NCBI GenBank assembly: GCA_002418205.1
Contig: DIDP01000027.1
Span: 1 to 64,000 of the forward strand
Source: Anaerolineales bacterium UBA5797
GTDB taxonomy: Bacteria; Chloroflexota; Anaerolineae; Anaerolineales; Villigracilaceae
Reading direction: 5' to 3'
DNA: 64,000 nt
Shown: piece by piece, positions 15,121-24,079 of the stretch
How positions within the stretch are numbered: position 1 is the stretch's first letter
How the letters are laid out: the number at the start of each line of letters is the position of its first letter
Made by a program: the position numbers and the translations under genes
Notes under the pieces: model-generated
Databases searched by the model: none
The model's input: the letters and a program-made list of their open reading frames with translations, nothing else
What the model was told of the DNA's origin: nothing

Positions 15121-15453
15121 TCATTTTCCAAAGTACATATTCGCGAGCAGTCCCAAAAAGAAGACAAACAGACTCGCGACGATGACGCCGGCGCCCCAGC
15201 CAAGGACCGGCGCGAAGCGCAAAAGCTCCACCCCTGCATCCTTCAGGACGGTTGAGACGCCCCATATCAACGCCGCAGAGACACCGATATTTTGCAGACT
15301 GAGCTCGAACCTGTTCATCTTTGCTAGATGGACCACCATGAACACTTCCAGACCCGTCAACAACAGGGACGTTCCCGGGATGGGGCTTGTCAGCGCGGCG
15401 ATCAGTCCCGCGGTCACAGCGTAGAGCAGGATTAATTTGATGTTCGATTTCAT
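15121..15453 (-). CDS. small membrane protein, unknown
   Basis: 110 residues with three or four hydrophobic segments: ILLYAVTAGLIAALTS, SLLLTGLEVFMVVHLA, a segment around IGVSAALIWGVSTVL, and WGAGVIVASLFVFFLGLLA. It loosely resembles DUF697-like membrane segments, but the match is not firm. TATAAT lies eight bases before the ATG with a TG one base upstream of the box, and there is no ribosome binding site, so a leaderless transcript is likely. Confidence 0.7.
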   Translation of the reverse strand: MKSNIKLILLYAVTAGLIAALTSPIPGTSLLLTGLEVFMVVHLAKMNRFELSLQNIGVSAALIWGVSTVLKDAGVELLRFAPVLGWGAGVIVASLFVFFLGLLANMYFGK

Positions 15454-15467
15454 GCCGCTGGATTATA
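15454..15467 (-). promoter_or_regulatory. extended -10 box directly before ATG (leaderless)
   Basis: TGCTATAAT on the minus strand ends at 15462, eight bases before the ATG at 15453. Confidence 0.55.
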
Positions 15468-15502
15468 GCAAAACGGATCCAGGCTGTTTTCTGTGTGCGA
15501 TG

Positions 15503-15943
15503 TTAGTTCAGGGTCTGCATGACGAACAACGCGACCGCGGAGAGCACGATGACCACGAACAGCGTCAGTGCCAGCCGGCGCAGGTCGTTTTCGGGTTCGA
15601 TGGCGGGATGCGTTGGCGGCGCGAGCGGTTTGGATTTGCGATAGACGCTTTCATCCGACGGCAGGTCCCTCATATGCGCCGGGGCGGACTGGCGGTAGAT
15701 GTCCTCCGTTTTGGGCAATTCGCTCAGAGGGCGCGACGAAGCGGATTTTTCCTCCACGTTTCCCAGTGCCCGTTCGTAGATCTCGCGGATCTCATCCGAC
15801 ATTTCGACAAAGTCAGTAAGCGGCTTTGCGGCATTGGTTTCGGCGGGTCGTTTGCGTTTCTCGATCTGGTATGCTTCGCGGATGTCGTTCGGCATTTCGA
15901 AGACACTGTTGTATGTTTTTCCCCTGAATACGATCCTGGACAT
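15503..15943 (-). CDS. tail-anchored membrane protein, unknown
   Basis: 146 residues. A hydrophilic N-terminal part holds two related helical segments, FEMPNDIREAYQ and VEMSDEIREIYERAL, about 32 residues apart, and a single membrane segment ends the protein (LALTLFVVIVLSAVALFVM). No known domain is recognised. The internal repeat suggests a short alpha-helical protein-binding motif exposed to the cytoplasm. It lies downstream of the Ser/Thr kinase in the same direction, with a gap of 74 bases, and could be a substrate or partner of it; this is inference from position only. Confidence 0.65.
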   Translation of the reverse strand: MSRIVFRGKTYNSVFEMPNDIREAYQIEKRKRPAETNAAKPLTDFVEMSDEIREIYERALGNVEEKSASSRPLSELPKTEDIYRQSAPAHMRDLPSDESVYRKSKPLAPPTHPAIEPENDLRRLALTLFVVIVLSAVALFVMQTLN

Positions 15944-16017
15944 GATTCACCTCCAGGATACTTATACCAAATTACCCGCTCCTGTCAAACTGGCATGGCG
16001 TTGTGGAGGTGGATTCG

Positions 16018-17751
16018 TTATTTCATTGAACGCAGCAGGAAATCGTCAAAGCTCACATCCGCGGAACTGACGTTCTCCCCGCTCCACACGATGAGACCGG
16101 ATGAGCCGCTTGTGTAGTAATCGTCCGAGGCGGAGTCGATCAATACCCCGTCCACGTAAAGGGACAAGGTCCCGTTGCCGCACTCCAGCGCGATGCGGTA
16201 GGATGAATTGTTGTTTTCTATCATATCCGAAGAGCCCCACTGGTCATCGTTGGTGAGGAAGACATCGGTCTCTCCCTCCTCGGCTCTGGCAATCGCATAC
16301 TCTCCACCCGGGGTCACCACTGCATAATAATAGGATGAGGTCGATTCCTGTTGATAGCAGATGATGCCGAACGCGGTGGTTGCTTCGCCGTCGTTGTTAT
16401 AGGCGGTGACTTCCGCATGGACGTTCTCATAGGAATCACTGTCCGGTGTGCTCCATACCAGCCAGTTCTTTTCGAAGACCTTCATCCGCAGTCTTTCACC
16501 CTCATAGGCGATGGAGGCGGTCGATTCATCGAGCAGGCCCCAGATGCTGTCATCGGAGAAGTCGTCATCGAGGAGGGTTTTACCGGTGACGGGGGCGATG
16601 GTCTGTGTGGGCATTGGGGTGTTCGTGGGAGGCGGAGCCTCGGTTCGGGTTGGCGCGGAGGTGGCAGTGGGGGAGGCGTTCGATGAGCCTCCCAGGTTGA
16701 AGATGAGCATGGCGGTCCCTGCCAGCCCAAGGATGGCGCACGCGGCAACGAGACATCCCACCGCCCAGCCAGCCCAGCCTCGGGATTTGGTCTCGGCTTT
16801 CGGCGTGGATACACTTTGACGGATATCCGGATCAGGCGTCCCGTGGGCGGGAACCGCAGGCGTCTTTGCGGAGGCATACTGCACGGCGACCGTCTCGGGC
16901 GCGCGTCCGGTCGATCTTGAATCGTCGTATGCCTGCTTCCAGGCGGAAAGGAATTCGGAGACGGAGGTATAACGGTCGTTGGGGTTTTTGGCGAGTGCCT
17001 TGAGGACGACCCGTTCGATGGCTTCGGGCACATCGGGCTTGACGGTGGACGGCGGCGGCAGAGGATCGCTGACGTGTTTGAGGATGACCGCCAGCGGCGT
17101 CTCCGCCACATACGGGACGCGCCCCGTGACCATTTCATAAAGGATGATGCCAAGCGAATAAATATCGGAGCGCTGGTCCACCGCGGTTGCCTGCGCCTGT
17201 TCGGGGCTGATGTAGGCGGGTGTGCCCATGATGGCGTCGGTTTGGGTGAGGCGCGGTGAGGCGCTTTCGAGCAGTTTTGCAATGCCAAAATCGGTGAGGA
17301 AAAGATTGCCCTGTGAATCGATGAGGGCGTTCGACGGCTTGAGGTCGCGATGGACGATGCCAAAGCTGTGGGCATAGCTCAACGCCTCCGCGAGCTGTGT
17401 GAAGAGGCGGTCGATCTCATCGAGCGGGAGCGGACGTCCTGATTCCATTCTTTCGCGCAGCGTACCCGCGTCGAGATAGCGCATGACGAGATAGGTGACG
17501 CCTTCGCTTTCGCCGTAATCGAAGACCGGCAGGATGTGAGGATGTTCGAGTTTGGCGATGATGCGCGCCTCCTGCTGGAAGCGTTGGGTGAATTCGGCGC
17601 TCTCCGCCAGTTGACCCGGCAGGACCTTGATCGCCACGTTCCTGTCCATGGACGCCTGATATGCCTTGTAGACGGTTGCCATGCCCCCTTCGCCGATCTG
17701 ACCGATGATGCGGTATGGTCCGAGCATTTGCCCGGGTTGAAGTTTGTCCAT
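16018..17751 (-). CDS. membrane Ser/Thr protein kinase with C-terminal jelly-roll-like sensor domain
   Basis: 577 residues, GAGGAGAG before the ATG. Kinase domain at 1-270: IGEGGMATVYKAY (P-loop), NVAIKVL (Lys), HRDLKPSN (catalytic loop), LTDFGIAKL, and GTPAYISPEQA. A membrane segment lies near residues 325-350 (WAVGCLVAACAILGLAGTAMLIF), then a Pro/Thr-rich linker, then an extracytoplasmic domain from FSDDSIWGLLDE with the pattern of a concanavalin-like/DUF1080 sandwich ending VSFDDFLL. Unlike PknB it has no PASTA repeats, so the outer domain probably senses a carbohydrate-like ligand. Downstream is a tail-anchored protein. Confidence 0.93.
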   Translation of the reverse strand: MDKLQPGQMLGPYRIIGQIGEGGMATVYKAYQASMDRNVAIKVLPGQLAESAEFTQRFQQEARIIAKLEHPHILPVFDYGESEGVTYLVMRYLDAGTLRERMESGRPLPLDEIDRLFTQLAEALSYAHSFGIVHRDLKPSNALIDSQGNLFLTDFGIAKLLESASPRLTQTDAIMGTPAYISPEQAQATAVDQRSDIYSLGIILYEMVTGRVPYVAETPLAVILKHVSDPLPPPSTVKPDVPEAIERVVLKALAKNPNDRYTSVSEFLSAWKQAYDDSRSTGRAPETVAVQYASAKTPAVPAHGTPDPDIRQSVSTPKAETKSRGWAGWAVGCLVAACAILGLAGTAMLIFNLGGSSNASPTATSAPTRTEAPPPTNTPMPTQTIAPVTGKTLLDDDFSDDSIWGLLDESTASIAYEGERLRMKVFEKNWLVWSTPDSDSYENVHAEVTAYNNDGEATTAFGIICYQQESTSSYYYAVVTPGGEYAIARAEEGETDVFLTNDDQWGSSDMIENNNSSYRIALECGNGTLSLYVDGVLIDSASDDYYTSGSSGLIVWSGENVSSADVSFDDFLLRSMK

Positions 17752-17866
17752 GTCACGCTCTCCTCAAGGTTGACTGGCCTGCTGGCGATATTCTAACATT
17801 TGATTATCGGTTTGCGAAATTTCCCGCCTCATTGACATGGTTTTCTAATGCCTCGAATCCGGCAAA

Positions 17867-18886
17867 TCAGCTTGCATTCTTCAACACCCGCAATGCCCGC
17901 AGCGTGACCCACTCGTTAGGTTCCTTCATCTTCCCGAACCGCATCCAGGTCTTGCCGTCGTAGTTGTATTCGAGCGGCCAGCGTCCCTGCTCGTCCTGCT
18001 TCGAGCGGATGAGTTCGAGCGTGTTCTTCAAGCGTTTGTCCCTGCCGTAACCCAGCGCGACCAGAGCCTCCGCGATCTGTAAAATATCCGTGACGTAAAA
18101 GACGGGGAAGCCGAACTTCCACCAGTTGCCGCTCGGCTTTGCCGCCCAGCCGTTGGGATACTCCGCTGTGGACGGATCCACGCTGAAGAAGAATTCCACG
18201 CCGTGACGGATCGCCCCGTCGATCAATTCGCTTCTTTTCTCCGCCGGTAGTTGACTCAGCGCCAGCAAAACTTTGACTCCGCCCCAGGCGCACGGAAGTT
18301 TGTTGTTCGCCCCGCATGCAAAGGTGGGACCGCACTTCCCTGCGAAATACCGGACCTCGGCGTGCTTGTCCTTCATTGGTGCGACGCCCTCGCCCGTGGT
18401 CGTGCGCGCCATCCATTCGTAGGCTTGATCCATGCGAGGGTCGTAGTAGCCCAAGGTCATCAACGACCAGAGCATGTTCCCTTGCAGGCAATCGACCGTC
18501 CCGGAGGGAGCCTTGTTGGTCATCGCGGAGATCTGTCCGCCGGGGTTCAAAGCCTCATCAAGATAATACTTGCACGCCAGTTTGATGCGTTTGTCCTCCT
18601 TGACCGACGCGCCTAACTGTGCAAGCAATATCAACGCCCACACCGTGGACTTGTACTTCGGACCATAGCCCGTCCCCGCCCTCTGCCACCATCCCTCCTC
18701 GTTCATCTTCGAGAGCACATGCGCAATGGGACCCTCTTTATGAGCCAGTTTACGCGCCTTTTTCAATTGTTTGTCGTCAGGGGAAAGGTCGAGCAGATCC
18801 CGCATCGCGAGATAACGGATGCCGGGATTCTCGGATTCCAACAGCCACGGCAGTGAGTCGCTTCGCAGTTGATTCTTCCAGGACAT
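17867..18886 (-). CDS. prenyltransferase/squalene-oxidase-type alpha-toroid protein
   Basis: 339 residues, AAAAGGAGG before the ATG and an extended -10 (TGCTATACT) upstream. Helical repeats such as WALILLAQLGAS, GNMLWSLMTLGYYD and ILQIAEALVALGYG, with QDEQGRWPLEYNYDGKTWMRFG at the end, match the alpha-alpha toroid of terpene cyclases and protein prenyltransferases. The DxDD or QW catalytic features of squalene cyclases are not clear, so it is probably a non-cyclase member. A CGPTFACGANNKLPCAWGG segment holds three Cys that could bind metal. Role unknown. Confidence 0.7.
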   Translation of the reverse strand: MSWKNQLRSDSLPWLLESENPGIRYLAMRDLLDLSPDDKQLKKARKLAHKEGPIAHVLSKMNEEGWWQRAGTGYGPKYKSTVWALILLAQLGASVKEDKRIKLACKYYLDEALNPGGQISAMTNKAPSGTVDCLQGNMLWSLMTLGYYDPRMDQAYEWMARTTTGEGVAPMKDKHAEVRYFAGKCGPTFACGANNKLPCAWGGVKVLLALSQLPAEKRSELIDGAIRHGVEFFFSVDPSTAEYPNGWAAKPSGNWWKFGFPVFYVTDILQIAEALVALGYGRDKRLKNTLELIRSKQDEQGRWPLEYNYDGKTWMRFGKMKEPNEWVTLRALRVLKNAS

Positions 18887-18940
18887 GTGTGCCTCCTTTT
18901 GGAAAGGGATGTCCCCCGTGTCTAGGAATAGTATAGCACT

Positions 18941-20953
18941 TTACTCTTGCATCCTTTCCCACTCATTCAACTTCGTATCCATCTCTCTCTGGACGCGTTC
19001 GTACTCGAGTCCCAGCTTCCCGGCTTCCTCCGGCTTCACGAACGGACTCTCCAACTGCGTGGACAGATTCGCCAAAGTCGCTTCGAGTTCGGCGATGGTG
19101 TTTTCGAGTTCCTGCAACTGGGCCATCTTTCTTCTTTCTTCCTTCGTTGAGGATGATTTACGTTCGGGTTTGTACGGGCGAGTCGCCGACTCGCCCCTAC
19201 TTTCAATCTCACGCGCCGCTTCTTTTTCACGCTCCTCTTTCATCTGTGAATACGTGCCGTTGAAGGCGATCATTTGCGATTCGTCCGGGTCGATCTCCCA
19301 GATCTGGGTTGCGAGCGCGTCCACGAGATAGCGGTCATGTGTGACCAACAGGATCGTGCCCTGGTAGTTATCCAGCACCGATTGCAACACTTCCTGCGAG
19401 GGAATATCGAGATGATTGGTCGGTTCGTCGAGCAACAACAAGTTCGTATCCTGCAATGCAAGTTTTGCCAGGGCTAAACGCCCGCGTTCGCCGCCGGAGA
19501 GCATCGAGACCAGTTTGAACACGTCATCGCCGGAGAAAAGATATTTGCCGAGATAGTCGCGTCCCTGGTACGGCAGCATGCCCGGAGACGCGGCGAGGAT
19601 CTCATCGAGGACCGTTTTCTCAGGGTCGAGTCCCTCGTGCGCCTGCGCGAAATAGCCCACGTGCAGACTCGCTCCCAGAGTCGCCTCACCAGCCAGCGGG
19701 GGGATGGAACCGAGGATGGTCTTGAGGAACGTCGATTTGCCCGCGCCGTTTGGTCCGATCAACGCCGCGCAGTCGAGGCGTCTCAATTCAATATCGGGCG
19801 CGGAGAACAAAAATTTTTCAGGCAGGCCGTCTTCGGGGGGATACCCAACTTTCAGATCCTTCGTGCGAATCACCAGATCGCCGGACCGACTCGCCGTGCG
19901 CAGATGCAGGTGCAGGTCGGGTGTGACGCGGCGCGGCGGACGAAGCGCACGCACACGGCGCTCGGCTTCCTCCACGCTGAACGGCGAAGTCGTGGTCTCC
20001 ACATCCAACTGCGACCAGTTCGAACTGACCACTGCATCCATGCCCACCTGTTCGATCGCCTGCACCACGCGCGTCAAGCGCCGCAGTTTGCCCTTGGCTT
20101 GCTGCACGTTCTGCCCCGAAATATTTTTCTTGATGTATTCAACATCCTTCATCAACTTTTCGCGTTCCGCCTCGAAGACCTCCACGCGATGCGCCCAGCG
20201 ATTCTCGCGCTCGCTCAAATAGGTGGTGTAATTGCCGCGATAATATTCCGATCCGCTGACCGCCATTTCGAGCAGCGCGTTGCAGGCATGGTCGAGGAAA
20301 TAACGGTCGTGCGAGACGATGATCGCCGCGCCTTCCCATTGCGTCAGATAACCTTCGAGCCACTCGACCGCCTTGATATCGAGATGGTTGGTCGGCTCAT
20401 CGAGAAGCAATAGATCAGGATTCGACAACAACAGACGCGCCAGATGCGCGCGCGTGCGCTGTCCACCTGAAAGATGATCGAGCGACATGTGATAATCGGA
20501 ATCGCTGAATCCCAGACCGGTGAGCACCTGCTTGATCTGGACTTCATACAGATATCCGCCGCGCCGCTCGAACTCATGTTGCACGCTTCCATACCGGACC
20601 AATGCCTGTTCCCGTTTAATCGGGTCTGACATTTCATCTTCGAGTTTTCTCAGTTCGCCAGCCATGCGGATGAGGTCCGCGAACGGCTCGAGACACACGT
20701 CCCACAACACGCCTTCGAGTTCGAAGTCCGCCTCCTGCGAGAGATAACCGATACGGAGGTTCCTGGCGCGCGTGATCGTCCCGCCGGAGGGTTCCTCTTC
20801 GCCGATGAGGATGCGCAGCAGAGTCGTCTTGCCGATGCCGTTGGGACCGACGATGGCAAGCCGCGCGCCCTTCGCGACCGAAAATGTGACGCCTGCGAAG
20901 AGGTCTTCCGCGCCGAAGGATTTGGAGAGGGAGGAGACAGTGATGAGGGACAT
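18941..20953 (-). CDS. ABC-F family ATPase
   Basis: 670 residues with two ABC domains and no membrane segments: Walker A GPNGIGKTT and GPNGAGKST, signatures LSGGQRTRAHLARLL and LSGGERGRLALAKLAL, Walker B DLLLLDEPTNHLDI in both halves. The linker and C-terminal coiled coil (ELENTIAELEATLANL) place it in the ABC-F group, which acts on the ribosome rather than in transport. Position near 580 holds ESRGESATRPYKPERK, which is encoded by a palindromic element (19172-19200) inserted in frame in the flexible tail. Upstream is an AT-rich stretch of direct repeats; no ribosome binding site is clear. Confidence 0.94.
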   Translation of the reverse strand: MSLITVSSLSKSFGAEDLFAGVTFSVAKGARLAIVGPNGIGKTTLLRILIGEEEPSGGTITRARNLRIGYLSQEADFELEGVLWDVCLEPFADLIRMAGELRKLEDEMSDPIKREQALVRYGSVQHEFERRGGYLYEVQIKQVLTGLGFSDSDYHMSLDHLSGGQRTRAHLARLLLSNPDLLLLDEPTNHLDIKAVEWLEGYLTQWEGAAIIVSHDRYFLDHACNALLEMAVSGSEYYRGNYTTYLSERENRWAHRVEVFEAEREKLMKDVEYIKKNISGQNVQQAKGKLRRLTRVVQAIEQVGMDAVVSSNWSQLDVETTTSPFSVEEAERRVRALRPPRRVTPDLHLHLRTASRSGDLVIRTKDLKVGYPPEDGLPEKFLFSAPDIELRRLDCAALIGPNGAGKSTFLKTILGSIPPLAGEATLGASLHVGYFAQAHEGLDPEKTVLDEILAASPGMLPYQGRDYLGKYLFSGDDVFKLVSMLSGGERGRLALAKLALQDTNLLLLDEPTNHLDIPSQEVLQSVLDNYQGTILLVTHDRYLVDALATQIWEIDPDESQMIAFNGTYSQMKEEREKEAAREIESRGESATRPYKPERKSSSTKEERRKMAQLQELENTIAELEATLANLSTQLESPFVKPEEAGKLGLEYERVQREMDTKLNEWERMQE
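19172..19200. repeat. palindromic element inside ABC-F coding sequence
   Basis: GTA-C-GGGCGAGTCG with its inverted copy CGACTCGCCC-C-TAC around one base. The outer GTA/TAC and GGGGCGA-like core resemble the intergenic element at 525-553. It stays in frame and encodes SRGESATRP in the exposed linker, as expected for a tolerated insertion. Confidence 0.7.
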
Positions 20954-20995
20954 GATGTGTGATGCGTAACTCGTAATTCGTAATTGCGCCCCAAA

Positions 20996-22045
20996 TTATA
21001 CTGCCTGGAGAAGATCGAGCAAATTCAATTCCGCGAACGTCAAAAAACTCCTCTCCAAATGAGACCACCACACGATGGATGATACCCCACGCTGCCATTG
21101 CCAGATGGGGATAAACAGGTTCATGATGCATGACTCGCGATAATCGAGCCAGCAATCATCCCATGAATAGTTTGAAACGCCTTTCTTCAAAAGATTATTG
21201 TGATACCGCCTCAAAAGAGATCGTTCGCGCCTCTGCCGCAAATCAGGATACCAATGCAATCCCATCATGTAGGCGAGATCATTCGTCCCTTTACCGATGT
21301 CCCATGAGTTCCAGTCAAAGATGCAGATTTCCTGTTTCGACGGGTCTTTTGGGAACAAAAAATTCCAGAAATGGATGTCACCGTGCAGGAAAGTTCTGGC
21401 GTTCCTTGCGCTGTCAGGCATCCAATGCCGGTTGGAGGAAGAGAGAACCTTTTCGTAAATCCTTTTCCGATCCGCAGACAATCTGTCACCGATAAAATCG
21501 AGAAACTCGGGAAGTTTGTTGATCGCTTCGTTGATGCGACCTGACCAATAATTCCCTTTTGTTACCTTTGCACGGAGTTCTGATTCCAAACGCCGGTCAT
21601 TCCACCAAAAGGCATGGATTGACGAGAGACAATCAATTGCTGTTTCACAAAGTTCAAGTGACGGCGGGACGGGCCATTCCGTTTGGAAATGCGTGTCGGA
21701 TAGATCTTCAAGCAGAAAGAGGGCTTGTGATTTATCATCACTTTGTTTAGCAAGATAACAATGGGGAGCGGGTACATTCCCCATCACTGCAAGGATGCGT
21801 GCGTAGAAAAAATATTCCTTTTCTTTCGGCGCGAGTTTCAAAATGATTTTGTCAGGGATATCACCAACTGCATCTTTGGAGTATTCAATTTCCAATCTAC
21901 GGATCTTCGGCGCGCTAAATAGGACTTCGGATAACGGCTGCAAATGTATGTTGTTTACAGAGCCGTGTGTCAGGTATCCGCTTGCCCTTAAAGCTTCGGT
22001 CAGCCATTCAGTCGTGAAGTTTTCAAATGGTTTATGGGATGCCAT
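20996..22045 (-). CDS. CHK-like/aminoglycoside-type phosphotransferase
   Basis: 349 residues. The kinase core shows ILKLAPKEKEYFFYARI (Lys and Glu of the N-lobe), FLLEDLSD (hinge), FLHGDIHFWNFLF (catalytic loop HGD) and ICIFDWNSWDIGKG (metal-binding DW). This pattern matches the ecdysteroid-kinase-like CHK (DUF1679) branch of the phosphotransferase fold. Small hydroxylated molecules are usual substrates; none can be named here. It is more AT-rich than its neighbours and has no clear ribosome binding site, so a transferred gene is possible. It follows proC in the same direction. Confidence 0.82.
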   Translation of the reverse strand: MASHKPFENFTTEWLTEALRASGYLTHGSVNNIHLQPLSEVLFSAPKIRRLEIEYSKDAVGDIPDKIILKLAPKEKEYFFYARILAVMGNVPAPHCYLAKQSDDKSQALFLLEDLSDTHFQTEWPVPPSLELCETAIDCLSSIHAFWWNDRRLESELRAKVTKGNYWSGRINEAINKLPEFLDFIGDRLSADRKRIYEKVLSSSNRHWMPDSARNARTFLHGDIHFWNFLFPKDPSKQEICIFDWNSWDIGKGTNDLAYMMGLHWYPDLRQRRERSLLRRYHNNLLKKGVSNYSWDDCWLDYRESCIMNLFIPIWQWQRGVSSIVWWSHLERSFLTFAELNLLDLLQAV

Positions 22046-22062
22046 TTTAGATGACTGTTAAT

Positions 22063-22086
22063 TTGCCCATCCTGCGGGCAGGGCGG
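22063..22086 (-). terminator. GC-rich hairpin after proC
   Basis: GCCCTGC paired with GCAGG/GGGC in the 40 bases after the proC stop, followed by AAATTAAC. It is only a weak terminator candidate. Confidence 0.4.
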
Positions 22087-22088
22087 GA

Positions 22089-22937
22089 CTATTCCTCGTC
22101 AATATGTCCTTCAGGGATATGGACCTGCTTCTCCTTCCCCAACTCCAATGAACGCTGGTACGCCGCCCAGACTGCCCGCGAGATCGCGGTGCGGAAGCCT
22201 GCCTTTTCGAGGTAATACAACGCCTCGGCGGAGGTCCCACCCGGTGATGTGACCTGGTTCCGCAGCGTGGCGGGATGTCGTTCCGCATAACTGTAGTATG
22301 AGGCTGATCCCTTGATGGTTTGCAGAACGAGCTGTTCCGCGATGCGGCGCGGAAATCCCATGTGGACACCAGCGTCGATCAAGGCTTCAGTGAACAGGAA
22401 CACGTAAGCCGGTCCGGTCCCGGAAAGAGCCGTTGCCATGTCGAGATAACTTTCATCTTCGACGAACACTTCCTCGCCCAACGCGCCGAGGATCGCACGC
22501 GTCATTTCCTGCTGTTCTTCGGTCACTTCCTTCGATGAAGCCCAGACCGTGATCCCTTCGCCAATCTGTCCCGGTGTGTTTGGCATGGATCGCACGACCG
22601 CCTTGTGCTTCAACCCCGCCCCGATCTTCTTGATGCCTGCGCCCGCGATAATGGACAGAACCAACGCCTCCGGGCGGATGCCTTTGAGCCCCTTCATCAC
22701 CTCACTGAGACGCTGCGGCTTGACGGAAAGCACCACCACGTCCGCGTGTGAGGCGGCAGAGGCGTTATCCGTTGTCGTCTTGATGCCATATTTCTTTTGT
22801 AATTCAACCCCGCGTCCCTCGCGCGGACCCGCTGCCGTGATGTTTTCCGGCTTGGAGAGTTTTTTGCGCAGTAACCCCGCGATCATGGCTTCCGCCATCA
22901 CGCCGGGACCGATGAATGCGATCTTTTTATTGAGCAT
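22089..22937 (-). CDS. proC: pyrroline-5-carboxylate reductase
   Basis: 282 residues from ATG 22937 (GGAGGA upstream). N-terminal Rossmann IAFIGPGVMAEAMIAGLL, VVVLSVKPQ, VVRSMPNTPGQIGEG, and the C-terminal signature ALSGTGPAYVFLFTEALIDAGV then VTSPGGTSAEAL. It reduces 1-pyrroline-5-carboxylate to proline with NAD(P)H in the cytoplasm. Length is close to the usual 265-280. A longer frame to 23027 only reads into the terminator of the upstream gene. Confidence 0.96.
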   Translation of the reverse strand: MLNKKIAFIGPGVMAEAMIAGLLRKKLSKPENITAAGPREGRGVELQKKYGIKTTTDNASAASHADVVVLSVKPQRLSEVMKGLKGIRPEALVLSIIAGAGIKKIGAGLKHKAVVRSMPNTPGQIGEGITVWASSKEVTEEQQEMTRAILGALGEEVFVEDESYLDMATALSGTGPAYVFLFTEALIDAGVHMGFPRRIAEQLVLQTIKGSASYYSYAERHPATLRNQVTSPGGTSAEALYYLEKAGFRTAISRAVWAAYQRSLELGKEKQVHIPEGHIDEE

Positions 22938-22989
22938 GGGTTCCTCCGTTGACGAGGCGGTCACTTCCAAAGCGACCGTCGCCTGCTTA

Positions 22990-23027
22990 TTATAAACAAG
23001 TGAGCGGACACCGCAGGGTCCGCTCAC
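22990..23027 (-). terminator. terminator of ATP-grasp gene
   Basis: Perfect 10-bp stem GTGAGCGGAC/GTCCGCTCAC (23018-23027 against 23000-23009) followed on the minus strand by TTGTTTAT. The 30 bases before it are a degenerate ACTGAT-like repeat of no clear role. Confidence 0.82.
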
Positions 23028-23059
23028 TGATTACTGTTTACTGATGACTGGTCACTGAA

Positions 23060-24079
23060 CTAGGCGTACGCCATTTGTTCGGTGCGTTGTTTTTTGACCT
23101 GGCGCCTTCTCATGCGCGCCGCAAGCAATTTTTCCTGCCGCCTTTTCGCCGAGCGGATGATCAGGTTCAGGAACTTGTGATGGTCGTAAACGGGATCCTT
23201 GATCAGCGAGAAATCCGCGGAGCCCGGCTCATGCGGCGCATAGAAAATGCCGCAGTTCGGATTGATCTCGAGCATGTGGATCGTACCGTCCGCGTCCATG
23301 CGGTAGTCGCAGCGGGCATAGCCGTTGCCGTTCATGGCTTTGAACATGCGGACCGTCTGTTCGCGCAGGGTCTTCTCGATGCGCGCATCCTCAACCGGCG
23401 CAACGGACATCCTTTCGTAATCGACCCATTTCATATCATAATGCTTGAAGGTTTCACCTTCCGGGAAGATGAACTCGACCGGCTTGAAGGTGACGGGGTT
23501 CTTCGGGTCGTCGGGATTCTCGGCAATGAGACAGGTGAACTCGCGTCCTTCGATGAACTCTTCGAGGAGTGCCCGTCCGAACTGCTGGATCTCGATCGCC
23601 ACCTGCTCCTTCAATTGATCGATGTTCTCACAGCGTGATTTGCGCGTGATGCCGATGCTGGCATATCCATGCGGAGGCTTGACGAGGACCGGGAAGCGCA
23701 GTTTCTTTGCGGAGCGTTCCACATCCTCCACGCGGTCCACCATCACCCAGCTCGGTGCGGGCACATTTGCCTTCTTTGCATAGACCTTCATTTCCTGGCG
23801 GGATGGATCGAAGAACTTCGAATCGGCGCCTGTAAAAGCAAGTCCCATTTTTTCCATGAGCTGCACCAGCCCGATCCCTGAGAGCGCGTCGTCGGGTGTG
23901 CCGTCGCACAGGTTGACGAAAACCTCCACGCCCTCATTGACAAGCTCGGTCATTTGTTTTTTTACATCGACTGGATCCACAAGATGATGCTTCCACTTGA
24001 ATCCATTCATGTGCGGCGAAGGATCGTACGGCTTGTCGTTTGGATCTTCCGGAACGCTTGATAATACGCAGATATACAT
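23060..24079 (-). CDS. ATP-grasp ligase (D-Ala-D-Ala ligase-like)
   Basis: 339 residues, AAAGGA before the ATG. N-terminal domain ends near NLCDGTPDDALSGIGLVQLME; the ATP-grasp core shows FPVLVKPPHGYASIGI (ATP-binding Lys), LLEEFIEGREFTCLI, YARCDYRMDADG and MLEINPNCGIFY with the metal-binding Glu and Asn. The order is like D-alanine-D-alanine ligase, but the N-terminal and the final lysine/arginine-rich tail (RRQEKLLAARMRRRQVKKQRTEQ) differ, so the substrate is not settled. A 399-base AT-rich gap separates it from the divergent SIS gene. Confidence 0.87.
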   Translation of the reverse strand: MYICVLSSVPEDPNDKPYDPSPHMNGFKWKHHLVDPVDVKKQMTELVNEGVEVFVNLCDGTPDDALSGIGLVQLMEKMGLAFTGADSKFFDPSRQEMKVYAKKANVPAPSWVMVDRVEDVERSAKKLRFPVLVKPPHGYASIGITRKSRCENIDQLKEQVAIEIQQFGRALLEEFIEGREFTCLIAENPDDPKNPVTFKPVEFIFPEGETFKHYDMKWVDYERMSVAPVEDARIEKTLREQTVRMFKAMNGNGYARCDYRMDADGTIHMLEINPNCGIFYAPHEPGSADFSLIKDPVYDHHKFLNLIIRSAKRRQEKLLAARMRRRQVKKQRTEQMAYA

